Below, one piece after another: positions 12,986 through 24,231 of a DNA stretch of 64,000 nucleotides (positions within the stretch are counted from its first letter, which is position 1; every line of letters starts with the position of its first letter). The notes below the pieces were generated by a model that saw nothing but the letters and a program-made list of their open reading frames with translations, was not told the origin of the DNA and searched no databases. The stretch is taken from assembly GCA_004352715.1 (NCBI GenBank), contig SCFE01000036.1, forward strand, positions 1,519,115 to 1,583,114, given 5' to 3'. Both the position numbers and the translations under genes were made by a program. Origin of the DNA: Hofstenia miamia. Lineage: Eukaryota > Xenacoelomorpha > Acoela.

Positions 12986-14673
12986 ATAAAGCAACAGAAA
13001 AAAACGGCAAATGTGTTTATCACCAGTGTGTAAAAGAATATGTATTTAATGCAATTTTACAAAAATGTTGGAAACATGTTTGATAGTGAAGTTTACGGAT
13101 TAAAAGAAAACTTACTTTAATAACCTAAAATACAAAATTTTAAATAACGAACTAATCAATTCTATAGCTTGATGTTCAATTTAGAAACAACTTGTGTCTA
13201 CATCTTATATCTACAGTGACAGCAGTGTTATTGAAATTTGAATTAGCACTGTTTACACTTTCATAATTCCCAATTATGCTAAAAATTCGCATGGATTATA
13301 CAACCAAGCGGAATAACAATTTGCTTTGGAAAAAAATATTTTAAATAATTTTTACAGACTGAAAATATTTCACGTAAAATAATAATACATTTTATCGGGC
13401 ATAATCGTCTGTTAGTAAAAAGTCAACAAATTTGGATTATAGAATGAAAGATACAAAGAGTATTAATTTATAAACTATATTCAAAAAATGTGTTTTCTAA
13501 CGTCAATTATAATGCGGAATTTTATTATTCGGAATGACTTTAAATTTGTATGCAATTTTAGACTTCCTACTGCCAGATGCAAATGCTATTTGAAGAAAAT
13601 CGCATTTGTTTTAACAATTTTGCCACGTCTATCCGAAGGCGACGCTCAATAAATGACTTTTATTCTACTTTATTACTTGAATGACAATGCCACTATAAAA
13701 TTAATTAGCTAAGGCATTCATAATTTACGATATCGAAAAAACGACAAAAACAACATGAAAAATGTTTGAACATAGTTGGTTTTGAATTTAACAGAAATTG
13801 AAAGACTATTCATGCAAATTTTAAATAGTAAAACACTACGTTACATAAATTCTCAATGGCGACAGTAAATACTTTGGTTAAAGAAATGAAAATATACATA
13901 AACAATGACAGAGTGCCAAAGGTGTTGTATATCATTGTTTTACGCGTCGTTGTGATCAGTGTAAACAACAACCAGTTAAATTTAAAACTCGTTAAGAAAA
14001 ACATGTCAATCTAGTTTGTAGACAATTAAAGTGGGAAAAGATCAATATATTTAATCACGAATGCTGACGAATTTTTTCTCGAATAATTTATATAACTAAG
14101 TGGATGTGATTAATTGTCTGACAAATCCACAAACACGCAATCACTTCACAAACGGGAGTGTTTGCGCAAAATCGAATACAGTACTGGAAAAGAGTAATGC
14201 AAGTAAGAAATATCTGTGAAGTTATTATATAAGAACCATTGACATTTTCCTTTATTTATGTAATATATGAATATAAATAAGCAATTGGAGAGTGATGTTT
14301 CACCATTTCAAGCCGCTACTTCCAATTAGGAATTATCAAATTTTTAGCCTATTAATATCAAGTGCTGGATTGTAAAATGGAGTTCTAACACGAAAATAGA
14401 AATTTATCGAAAACTTTGGGTTTTTAAAGCAGTAGATCTGGATTACACAATTACCAGGTAATTCAAAGCATGCCTAATGGTTTAGCAATAACAGTTCATA
14501 TTAAAGGATAGCGCTGCAAAAAAACTAAAATTTAGTTTTTAGTAGGTCGAGTGATTTCTTTAACATTTCAAATTATTTTTAAAAATGCCGTGCAAGCATA
14601 TAGCATCGAATTAGGTGGTAAAGAATAAATGTAGATTTGCGGTTGCATAATGCATTGTTAAAAAATTACTTAC
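12986..14673. other. AT-rich DNA downstream of the 14.7-kb exon, nothing supported
   Basis: The stretch is on the 3' side of the last visible exon of the minus-strand cysteine-rich gene. I searched its minus strand for the expected next exon (three adjacent Cys codons followed by a Cys-Asn) and found none. The missing exon is diverged or beyond the window. Confidence 0.5.
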
Positions 14674-14828
14674 GATATTGATGTTGCAATTGCCGATTGC
14701 CTGCTGACATATAGTGGTATTGTAATTAGCACAGAAAAACAGCTTTTGGCTAAGTTCATTGTCCACGTATTTCGCCTGCGCGACGCAGTACTTGGTTTCC
14801 GTTGAACAATTGGTTATAACTGGCTCAT
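14674..14828 (-). CDS. Exon of a cysteine-rich extracellular protein (ET-module / three-finger-like), module 2
   Basis: On the minus strand an acceptor (TTTAG) precedes 155 bp of open sequence that ends at a consensus donor GTAAGT. It enters in phase 1 and leaves in phase 0, the same as the exon at 33879-34003. The peptide begins (D)EPVITNC and contains KYC, FFC, ANYNTTIC and AIGNC, five cysteines whose order matches the middle of the module encoded by the 37.8/33.9-kb exons. Joined to the exon ending at 33491, the split codon reads Asp and completes HCYSGS-D-EPVITNC, restoring the CYxG start of a module. Such domains are secreted or cell-surface and disulphide-bonded. The exon with the closing CCC...CN is not found. 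ET module is my best family match from memory; Ly6/uPAR-like is the alternative. Confidence 0.75.
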
Positions 14829-15630
14829 CTAAACGAACATCTTATTAGGATGTACTATAAAATAAATCTAATGGATACTTTGAAACAATGATCAAAATTA
14901 GAAAACGAAAATGTCACAACACTAAGAGTTCATTAACACATGTATTTCAATAACTCGCGGTCGTATACGTTTTGAATAAAAATTTCGACTAATGTTTCGA
15001 TTAAACCATATGATCAAATTGAAAATTGCATATCAGCATGCAAATGAAGCATTAAGATATAATAGAAAAAATTTCCATTACTTATTCAAAATGTATGCTA
15101 AGTATAATGCTCAAACGATGGGTTTCATTCTAGAATCAGCTATTGGCTTCATTAAGCGGTATATGCTACTTAATCATATTATAAACTATCATTCAATTAG
15201 ATAGTGACTTGCGAATGCTCGTATACATCGAATCGAATGGAATCGAATTGAAAATTCGATTCGAAAATAGTTCTTCATCAACTACTCGAATTTTTCGAAT
15301 CGGATATTTCCTTTTTCGAATATTCGCTCAAATCATTCAAAGCATCGCCTGCAAAATTTTCAAATGCTGCGGGTCTTTCCGATACTTACTTCAAATCGAC
15401 ACTTGGTTGAAGACAATTTAAGCTTCTATCCCATGATTACTTTTTCTGCATTCGAGGCCATTTTGTTGTCAGTAAAAAGAACTACCTGTAATTGTGCACT
15501 AAACATTTTCGCGTTACGCGATTCCCCTTTTATGAAATGATTTTACTTTGAATTCCCTTCTGTTTTAGCGTAAATAGTTGTTAATTGAAGTTTGATAAAT
15601 CAAGGAATCTTTTTGACTACACGTGCGATG

Positions 15631-15992
15631 CAGGGTTGTCAAAAAAGTGTATTTTTTTACAAAAAAAACGTTTAAAAGGTTTAAAACAATGTTTTTTTCC
15701 TCTTAGACAGACCCACCTCAGAGCAGGATAATTTTGCTAAAACCGCATAGTAGCAAACATCGAATTATGATAAACTTATCAACATTCATTTTTCGTCTCA
15801 TACACGTAAGCAAAACACAAGTTTTGCTATTTTTGCGGTAGAAAATCGGTTATAAAAGTACGAATGGATGAAACCCGCAAAAAGTTTTCCAAACTTTCCT
15901 ATATTAATTTAAAAATCTGCAAAAAAACAGTTGTTTTTAACAGTGTTTAAAACATGTTTTAAACAGGTCCAGCTTAAAACATGGCAACCCTG
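15631..15992. mobile_element. 362-bp hAT MITE
   Basis: The element begins CAGGGTTGTC and ends GGCAACCCTG. Flanking 8-mers are GTGCGATG (15623-15630) and GTGCGACG (15993-16000), 7 of 8 identical. Poly-T/AAAA and GTTTAAAAC words dominate the inside. CAGGGTTG ends are common among animal hAT MITEs. A related sequence lies at 38176-38653. Confidence 0.8.
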
Positions 15993-16254
15993 GTGCGACG
16001 AGTTCGTAGATTGCTGTTTGTATTAATTTTTCTCAACCGAGAGACATACACACAGGAATGCAAAATAATATCCATTTTGACTAATAGTGAGACACCAGCT
16101 TTAGAACCCACGACTTAAAAAAATCCACAAGAAATAAGAATCCCTCTATTGAAAGTGCTACATGGCCAACTGCCCAGTTTTCCATTTGAAAAAAAGCAAC
16201 GAGTCTTCTGGAACGCACATGTCTTTCAGATCAACAAAGACACAACACACACAC

Positions 16255-16424
16255 ACCTGGGTTAACTTGTTCCACCACGGACCAGCAGGACGAGTCCCCC
16301 ATCCAGGGGCACGAGCATTCAATTCATGAAATTCCAGCAGTGAACGAACGAATTTGGTAGTTTTATTCTGGTGAATTTGACGAGCAGTGGAAACAAAGAC
16401 TTGTTTTGAAGTGCAGGCAATCAC
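16255..16424 (-). pseudogene. Possible coding exon of unknown identity, perhaps captured by a transposon
   Basis: The minus strand from about 16424 reads openly for about 55 codons. It contains CTSKQVFVSTARQIHQ, TKFVRSLLEFHELNARAPGW and GPWWNKLTQ, then meets CCAG followed by GTGTGTGTG, a plausible splice donor running into a GT repeat. The balanced composition, Trp pair and ordinary protein-like residues stand out from the AT-rich surroundings. The frame continues to 16158, but past the GT repeat it looks like non-coding translation. I do not recognise the protein; ATG is absent and an acceptor (GGTCAG) is near the start. Its position between ATTCGAAT-rich arms raises the possibility of a transduplicated host exon. 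Confidence 0.4.
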
Positions 16425-17405
16425 TGACCTGTATTTTGAATACTTTTATTCTCATTATTATTGACTCTTTACCCACTTTGAATCGAATGTTTCAGTTTGA
16501 TTCCATACAAAAAAACTACGATTCGATGGTCCTTACAAAAAGATTACTAAAAGTTATAATCGACATCCATTTAATACTAAAATGAATAAAATACATTTAA
16601 CACAATAAAAAATGATTACATCATTCATGTGAGATACAAACCGAAGAGAACGATATTTGCTATTTATGTGAACTGAATAGTGTCGACTATATTGAAGGTC
16701 CTTCCATTATTTTTCAAGTTTCTGTAATTTTTTTAAAGGAAATTCGATGGATGTTATTAAGTGAACTTAGACTACACTAATTGGCCTATGTAAAAACTAT
16801 ACATAAATTTTTAACCATTACATTTAAAAAAGCCTCATTTGTGAGAATATTTGTAATCTTTCCGGCTACCTCTGTAAACCTATTTTAACAGTGAACAAAT
16901 AAATAATATCAAACCCCTTATTATGATATAGATGACTTCAATCATGTTTGTCTACTACTTGCTCAGATACTGTATGAAAATAAAGCATATCAATATCAAT
17001 ATCAAAATATTTATCTTTTTACATCATAAGTGGTTTCAGACTATCAAAAAATTATTTGAATGTTAACTGGCTAACAATGGACAATAATGGCAGCGAGCGA
17101 AAACTATAGTTGCAAACGTATAAGTGAACAACAGAAATGAAAGCAAATAAGCTGTAGCAGATATAACGTCTATAAATACCTGTAACTCTAAAATGAACAC
17201 CGAATTGGAAGATACATGACGGTTATTCTACAATAGGCAGAATTCAATTGAGAAATATTATTCTGACAGAATTATCTGCAAAATTGTTTATTTAAAAAAA
17301 GTAAGCACTTCCATAAAAAATTCTAGATCCACCTAGATTCGAATTTTCAGTTCCGAATTTGAATAGATTAGGATTCGATTTCGAATATTCACCTTCACAG
17401 AAGCT

Positions 17406-19359
17406 AAATTTACAAAACAGTTAAATGACACAGGGTATGAAACGCGTTAGTATGCCTATATGTTGAAAAAATGTTATGAATGAGTAAACAGACTATTTTT
17501 AAAAGAATGAATAACCAAGACGAATGGAAACTTACCACGGAGATTCTAAAACAATTAAATTTTAGAATAATCGTGTCATGTGTATAAATTCTTAGATTAA
17601 AATTCTACATTGAATGTGAAAAAAGCTGAACTACACGAGGACTACTACTAGAGTAGTCCTTGCACATGGGCCATGAGCTCCACCATCTCTTATAAGAAAT
17701 GATAAGGTAGCATAGCCAGAAAATTAATACCAAAATATATTAAATCAAAAGCAATATAAAATATTACTAATTAAAAACAATGTATGATTATCGTGTGAAA
17801 GTTGCCTCTTTTAAAAATCTAATTACATCAAACATATTTCTTACATTTGGTACAATATTTTTTGGCATTTTAAAAAAACTAGTTGCGGAATGTGAAGGAT
17901 TTATTTTCATTGGTAACTACTCAAAGACCTAGTTTCTGCTCCCAAACGGATAACTCCAGCAATGATATACATATAGGCTTCTGTACATCTCAAAAAACGA
18001 AGATGAGTCATTCATCATAAGGTATTGGGCAAATAAAGACGAATTATAAAAGCATTAAAAGTCAGAAGCTCATTTCCAATATGTAAAGATGATCTTTGTG
18101 TAAGTTGTTTACTGCTTAGCAACGATGACATATGTTTAATTAAAAGTGTAAGTAGAAGAAATTAAATAATCAAGATACTTGCCAATTGGAAGAATATATT
18201 TCAAAATGTCATTTTAATATATTCGAAGAAAAATAATTTCGAGAATCCAATTCCCAATGAAGTAATTCGACAAGACTTTTTAAGTTCAATCATTTGACTA
18301 AAAATTTATTCCCTCTATTTGAGTAAGAAAAGTCAACATTGAAACACCATGTAAGCAAGACGTTCGCAGGGGAACTTTTGAAATACCAAAAACAATTAAA
18401 ACCTATTTATTGGCTTATTTACTCTCAAACTACAGCAGTTTACGCGACTTTTATGTTTTGGCTACAGCACTCATAACTCTTCTAAATATTATTCAAAAAA
18501 ATAAAAACTAATTATGGGGTTGCAGCGACTCCCTTGTTAAAACTGCTTTATGAGGCTATAAATGTGATAGCTATAATGTATTCAAGGATAATGCCAACAT
18601 CTCAACTTACTTTGTAAGCAAACCTTTAGGTAAGAACCTAATTTTAAAATGTTAATTGGGGTACCAGAAACAGGGACCCATGGTATTTAGAAGGTTAAAT
18701 GTGCTACAAATAGTATCTTAACTACATTAGACTATAAAATTTGCAAAGTACAGTAACGGACAATCAGTAAGTATAATTTCGTAAACACAATTTTGAAAAT
18801 CGAACATTTTTCTTAGGTTGTGAGATGAGAACTGAACCAGCTGACAGAATATTTATATGTATTTGCACTTAGTTCAGCTGATATAAGACAATGCCAATTA
18901 TAAAAAGGAGTTACGTAAACAATGAGATATTAGGTGAAACTTAATGTACAATCGTTTTATTGAATATCAAAATTAAACTAGGTATAATTTATATTGAAAA
19001 TATAAAACATTTCAAACGCTTTTTCAGCTATGAAATCAATTCACCCACATTCCAATTTCACGGGATGTAAAATATATTTTGTAAAATGGGGAAAGAATTA
19101 TAAAATTAATAAGTCTCATCAGAAAACTATTATTTGTGTATGCTTTGTTTTATTAGAAACAAAATATTGTCAAATTAAGTCACAGCATAGGAATCATCTA
19201 CAAGTTTTTAAGGAGCTATATATATATATTCCTATTTACTATGTAAAATGGCACGGGAAAAAATAATACAGTGAGAACAAGAAAATTGGGGAAATGTATA
19301 CTGGGCAGTTAGTTTGACACAATTTAATATTCGAACATAATCGCTAATCTAGACGGAAA
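17406..19359. other. AT-rich non-coding DNA, no supported gene
   Basis: No protein motif or convincing exon seen. A frame at 19030-19266 (78 codons) has no recognisable domain. At about 17532-17541 a 10-nt segment lies between a good acceptor and a good donor on the minus strand. It is too short to call. Confidence 0.5.
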
Positions 19360-20612
19360 TATTGCAAGGAAACAATAACAGTCACGTGCCAGAGATCAGC
19401 TGTTAATAAGTTTTGAAGACTTCAATGTATTTAATAAAATTCGATCCGGAATGTAGCAAATGGTTAACAGATCGCGCATGCACAAAGTCACATTGATTGC
19501 ATATAACCTCTGCGATACTCATTTACAGCATTTGAAAACTAAATGATATATGTGGTACTAATTTTGATGTACAGTACATTTCGTTATTGCAACGTATGTT
19601 TTAATGGAGAAAAAAATTTAATATATAAAGAAACTTTGCAAAAAAATTATTTAAACATTTAATTAAATATAAAAATACACCAGAGTCAGAATATGAAAAT
19701 GAAATTTTTTATTTGTCATTTAATAAGGCTCAATCTATAGGAGTACAGTTCTACTGCATAAAAATAAAAGCAAATGTTTTTAAATTCTATAACCTAATTA
19801 TAGAACGAATTCTTAAATCTAAATTTTAAGATAAAATGAGAACATGTAAATAGGGATAATTCAAATATCAACTACATTTAATAACAATACAGAAATCAAC
19901 AACTTGCTAAGTGCGCATGGTGAGTTCTATTTTTGGCGAGCACGTCCGACTAAGGCCCGTTGCTTTGAATCAGTTGTAGAGTTGGNTATTGCAAGGAAAC
20001 AATAACAGTCACGTGCCAGAGATCAGCTGTTAATAAGTTTTGAAGACTTCAATGTATTTAATAAAATTCGATCCGGAATGTAGCAAATGGTTAACAGATC
20101 GCGCATGCACAAAGTCACATTGATTGCATATAACCTCTGCGATACTCATTTACAGCATTTGAAAACTAAATGATATATGTGGTACTAATTTTGATGTACA
20201 GTACATTTCGTTATTGCAACGTATGTTTTAATGGAGAAAAAAATTTAATATATAAAGAAACTTTGCAAAAAAATTATTTAAACATTTAATTAAATATAAA
20301 AATACACCAGAGTCAGAATATGAAAATGAAATTTTTTATTTGTCATTTAATAAGGCTCAATCTATAGGAGTACAGTTCTACTGCATAAAAATAAAAGCAA
20401 ATGTTTTTAAATTCTATAACCTAATTATAGAACGAATTCTTAAATCTAAATTTTAAGATAAAATGAGAACATGTAAATAGGGATAATTCAAATATCAACT
20501 ACATTTAATAACAATACAGAAATCAACAACTTGCTAAGTGCGCATAGTCAGTTCTATTTTTGGCGAGCACGTCCGACTAAGGCCCGTTGCTTTGAATCAG
20601 TTGTAGAGTTGG
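19360..20612. repeat. Two near-identical 626-bp copies joined by one n (probable assembly duplication)
   Basis: Copy 1 (19360-19985) and copy 2 (19987-20612) start with TATTGCAAGGAAACAATAAC and end with TTGTAGAGTTGG. They differ at only a couple of bases near the end (GCATGGTGAGTTC against GCATAGTCAGTTC). A single n at 19986 separates them. This is the mark of an unmerged contig overlap or of two alleles, not of a biological tandem repeat. No gene is seen inside. Confidence 0.85.
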
Positions 20613-21444
20613 GCAACTTGATAATTTTGTCAACACGAAAAGTGGCCCCATTTCAAGCATTTATAATTGTCTGTTGACAAAACTTTCCCTAGAAATAATG
20701 CTGAGATTTGATAAGTAGATTTTCATATATTCTATTTTCATTATAGCTATTGTAGATATTTGAAAATTTTTTTATTGAAAATCTAACCATGAACACTAAA
20801 AGTAAAATTCTAACTTGTCCCAAAAATAAGGTTGAGTATTAATTGTAAAAGCGACAGTGCCGCTTGTTTTCATTTGCTATGGTTCTGATAGTGATGACAA
20901 AATATTCGCATAGAGCAAAAAAATCCACTTCCTTTTCAAAATGCAGTAAATTGTTTAATATCCGTCTACAACAAAATTTTGGGTACTATTTCTTTAAAAT
21001 GCTCCAAAATTCTATTCATTTTGGAGCACCAGTAGGTACAAATTGGGTGAACTATGCCATGTTCAGAATAGCCATTGAAAAGGTCTCTATCATTTCCCAG
21101 TGAAAAAGTTTCAATTTTTTTATTAAATTCGTCAATTACAAAGGCCTACTATATAGATGGCTGTGAGGTCGCTGATTCTAGAATACGTTCCTAGACAAGG
21201 CTATCCGCTTATATAATTTAAGTTTTGAATGTGTAGTTCACGCTTTTTTGAAGATACAGAGTCATTTAGCTTAGGCTTAATATCTGAGGTACTAAAAGTA
21301 CCCCAAACCCTCTTTACGTATTATACAACAATATTCCAGGTAGCCGTGCTCAATTATTTTGAAACTTCTAAATATAGCATTTCTATGTTTTTCATGAAAA
21401 GTCAATCAATATCACAAATGCCATTCAAATCATTCAAAAGTGTT
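20613..21444. other. AT-rich DNA, nothing supported
   Basis: A plus-strand frame at 20864-21103 and another at 21229-21516 (95 codons) have no recognised motif. The second overlaps the tandem duplication below and uses its first copy only, which argues against it being a conserved gene. Confidence 0.45.
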
Positions 21445-21903
21445 GAAGAATTAAGAGCTCTGGGATACGAAAAGTACTCCAAACCGTCATTAACTGTCAA
21501 CCCTATTCTAACATAACCCTTTCCTACTAAACTTTTGATTGCCACTAAAAAATTTGTGGAGTTTTCCGAATGAGATTTGAGAACTCCAACCGTTCATTGA
21601 GGATCATAAAACTCTAATAAAATGCTTACATATCAGTTGTTATTATTAATGTAAAAAAAATAAAAATATTTAAAATATTTATATTTATTGAAGAATTAAG
21701 AGCTCTGGGATACGAAAAGTACTCCAAACCGTCATTAACTGTCAACCCTATTCTAACATAACCCTTTCCTACTAAACTTTTGATTGCCACTAAAAAATTT
21801 GTGGAGTTTTCCGAATGAGATTTGAGAACTCCAACCGTTCATTGAGGATCATAAAACTCTAATAAAATGCTTACATATCAGTTATTATTATTAATGTAAA
21901 AAA
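21445..21903. repeat. Direct tandem duplication, period 244 bp
   Basis: About 215 bp beginning TGAAGAATTAAGAGCTCTGG at 21445 recurs almost unchanged from 21689 (one substitution in ATCAGTTGTTATT/ATCAGTTATTATT). The copies are linked by AT-rich sequence and no n, so unlike the other duplicated blocks this may be a genuine recent duplication. Confidence 0.8.
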
Positions 21904-22447
21904 AATTATTTAAAATATTTGTATTTAATTCAAATATATTCCATAAATTCAACTATTAAAAATAATATTTAATTTATATAAAAATCTAAATTTTGAAAAA
22001 TGTTTTGACGGCATAAAAATAACGATGGAATCACATTTTTTACCATTCTTAATTGATAGGGATAATATGAAAAATATTTGCGCAAAGTTTTGTTTTAATA
22101 TATTAATGCAATACATAGCTAGATAAGGGGAGTGAAATCTTCCCTCCCAGGCCCGAAGAGTCCAAAAAGGCTAGTTCAAATAAGGTTAAGAAAGTCAAGT
22201 ATGTACAAACAATATTGGTAACAAAATGTTTGCGGAATATATGACAGTGTATCACTCCCGCCTAACACTATCTCACAAACCATCAAAACACAGACAAATT
22301 CATAGCTAAATTTTTAGAGATTGTCCGTCAAACAGTCAATAAATTGTCGCCTTATCCCGTGTGTGTCAATATTGATATTTACGTTAGCAAAATTGTTAAC
22401 GCACCCCAGAGAGAAGGCACAACACAGTGATTAATAAATCAACTTAC
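21904..22447. other. AT-rich DNA, nothing supported
   Basis: No gene, splice structure or transposon end recognised. Confidence 0.45.
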
Positions 22448-22510
22448 TTTCAATCCGTATTCTTGTAATTGGTGATACAAACCCCGGTGGACTCCGCGGG
22501 GTGGGTGCAT
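22448..22510 (-). CDS. Candidate short exon starting with ATG, unknown product
   Basis: On the minus strand an ATG at 22510 opens 21 codons (MHPPRGVHRGLYHQLQEYGLK in two parts: MHPPRGV, then HRGLYHQLQEYGLK) and runs exactly to a donor reading AAA followed by GTAAGTTG. The segment is locally GC-rich (CACCCCGCGGAGTCC) in very AT-rich DNA. It could be a first exon or part of a small transposon. A second frame across it contains a stop. I see no partner exon. Confidence 0.3.
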
Positions 22511-23894
22511 AGAGGACATTAATTTTTTTGAGCATATACAAAAATATTCTGCAAAAATATACTAAGAATTAAGGTGATGAAATATATTTTCAGGGTAACA
22601 AATTTCGCAAGTTTTAACTGAAATGGCACTATCGCAAATTCTTGCCACGGAATTTGTGCGTTGCCCCACAATCCAGTGTTCAACTCTGCCACATTTTGCT
22701 CCAATTCTTTTTGCTAGTACCCCCAATTCTCCCACTCAATAATTTCCGCTCCAAATTTCATAATACTTTTGAAACGATTTTCAGTTTCATTATAAAATGA
22801 AATTCTATTTTAACATTAGAGGTAATTAAAAAGCCAATATTGTATACTGTACACTAGATAGTCGCCTTCTTCGCAGTGTAATTTTAAATTCAGATCAAAA
22901 CGAGCTCCCTGCAAGTGCTTATTCACAAAGTACTAACCATTTATAGTAATTAGTTTGATAATTAATATCCTGGGTCTAAGGATATAATTGATAGAATTTA
23001 TAAATGCACTTAGGTAAAATCAAATATTCCCGTTAGAACAAAAAGTCATATATCAGACTAAATAAGATATTTTCATTTTAGCATGGTAAATTAATGCGTA
23101 TTTAGGGATGCATTTGAAATCCCGGAGGACCTAATTTAACATGATGATTGGCAGAAATTGTTGAAATATAGTTAGATGTAAAAACAAATTGCATTTTTGT
23201 TTCTTACTTGATAAAAGAATGAATATCTAATTGTTGAATTATATATACATGCACATTTTACAATATTTCCTAACAAAAACCAATCCGTAATTAAAATATT
23301 AATTCATATTTACGTGGCTATGAAAAAATACGTTATAAACATTGGATTAAAGTAGACTATTAAGTTACATCAAATTAAAATTTCAAAAGGAGGTGGGCAA
23401 TTGCGAGTGAGTAACCAACCGAAACGTAATGATTCTCAGTCAACTAGACTGTAACCAAACTCAGAATTCTGGTTAACTGAAAACTGACCAATTTATTTTA
23501 AACAATTCGACTCTCAAAGGGATTTCAATGATTAGGCCGGAGAAAGTTTATTCTCACGCTTCGGCTACATGTTACGAATTTTTAAGAAAATCATCGAAAA
23601 ATATTAGTCAACGCAATGAACTTTTCCAATAATAAAAAACTAATTTCCTAGACTTTAAAATTACAGGAACCGATATCCATGCAAACTCTGAAACCTCCTA
23701 AACTTTGAGATAAATCATTATTGTTAAAATAATACTCTTAAATCTTAATAAACTAACTGATATCAAGGTGTTAAGCCAATTTCTCAAATATTTTAAATAA
23801 ATCTACTGTATAATCTATAACGTAATTGTGACACACACGTACATTAATCTGTAAATGTGTTGGGCAATGACAGCCAATCAAATTTAGTTAGTAA
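22511..23894. other. AT-rich DNA, nothing supported
   Basis: A minus-strand frame at 22519-22704 has no recognisable motif. No transposon ends were identified. Confidence 0.45.
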
Positions 23895-24231
23895 ATTGAA
23901 TTCCTATTTAAAATACAATTTCAGTGAATATGAACCCTTAATAAAAAATGATGCAAGAGTATGAGATGCATGTATTAGTCAATGGCTAAAACCAGCTCTG
24001 ATTCGATGTAATGTGGATCAAGTTTTACCACAGAAGGCCTAATTTGAAGGCTGCTAACCAAAGAAAANATTGAATTCCTATTTAAAATACAATTTCAGTG
24101 AATATGAACCCTTAATAAAAAATGATGCAAGAGTATGAGAGGCATGTATTAGTCAATGGCTCTGATTCGATGTAATGTGGATCAAGTTTTACCACAGAAG
24201 GCCTAATTTGAAGGCTGCTAACCAAAGAAAA
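23895..24231. repeat. Two copies of a ~170-bp segment joined by one n (probable assembly duplication)
   Basis: The block beginning ATTGAATTCCTATTTAAAAT recurs immediately after an n at about 24068. The second copy lacks a 9- to 10-base stretch (around AAAACCAGCT) and has one substitution (GAGATGCATG/GAGAGGCATG). The pattern fits two alleles placed side by side. Confidence 0.8.

Larger units (their letters stand above)
15203..17405. repeat. Region bounded by ATTCGAAT-rich arms, possible hAT element
   Basis: Words such as AATCGAAT, TTCGAAT and TCGAATCG are dense at 15225-15325 and again at 17335-17392. The outer sequences (TAGTGACTTGCGAATGCTCG on the left; CTGTGAAGGTGAATATTCG as the reverse complement of the right) share roughly 14 of 19 positions. 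The target duplication is not convincing. The region encloses a small hAT MITE (15631-15992) and a possible captured exon (16255-16424). It lies upstream, on the minus strand, of the 14.7-kb exon, so it would be an intronic insertion. Confidence 0.4.

Noticed and set aside
17532-17541. 10-nt micro-exon on the minus strand with strong splice sites, in phase with the 14.7-kb exon
   Set aside because: It would fit (phase 0 to 1), but ten bases give no protein evidence, and the 33.5-kb exon already supplies a better partner.
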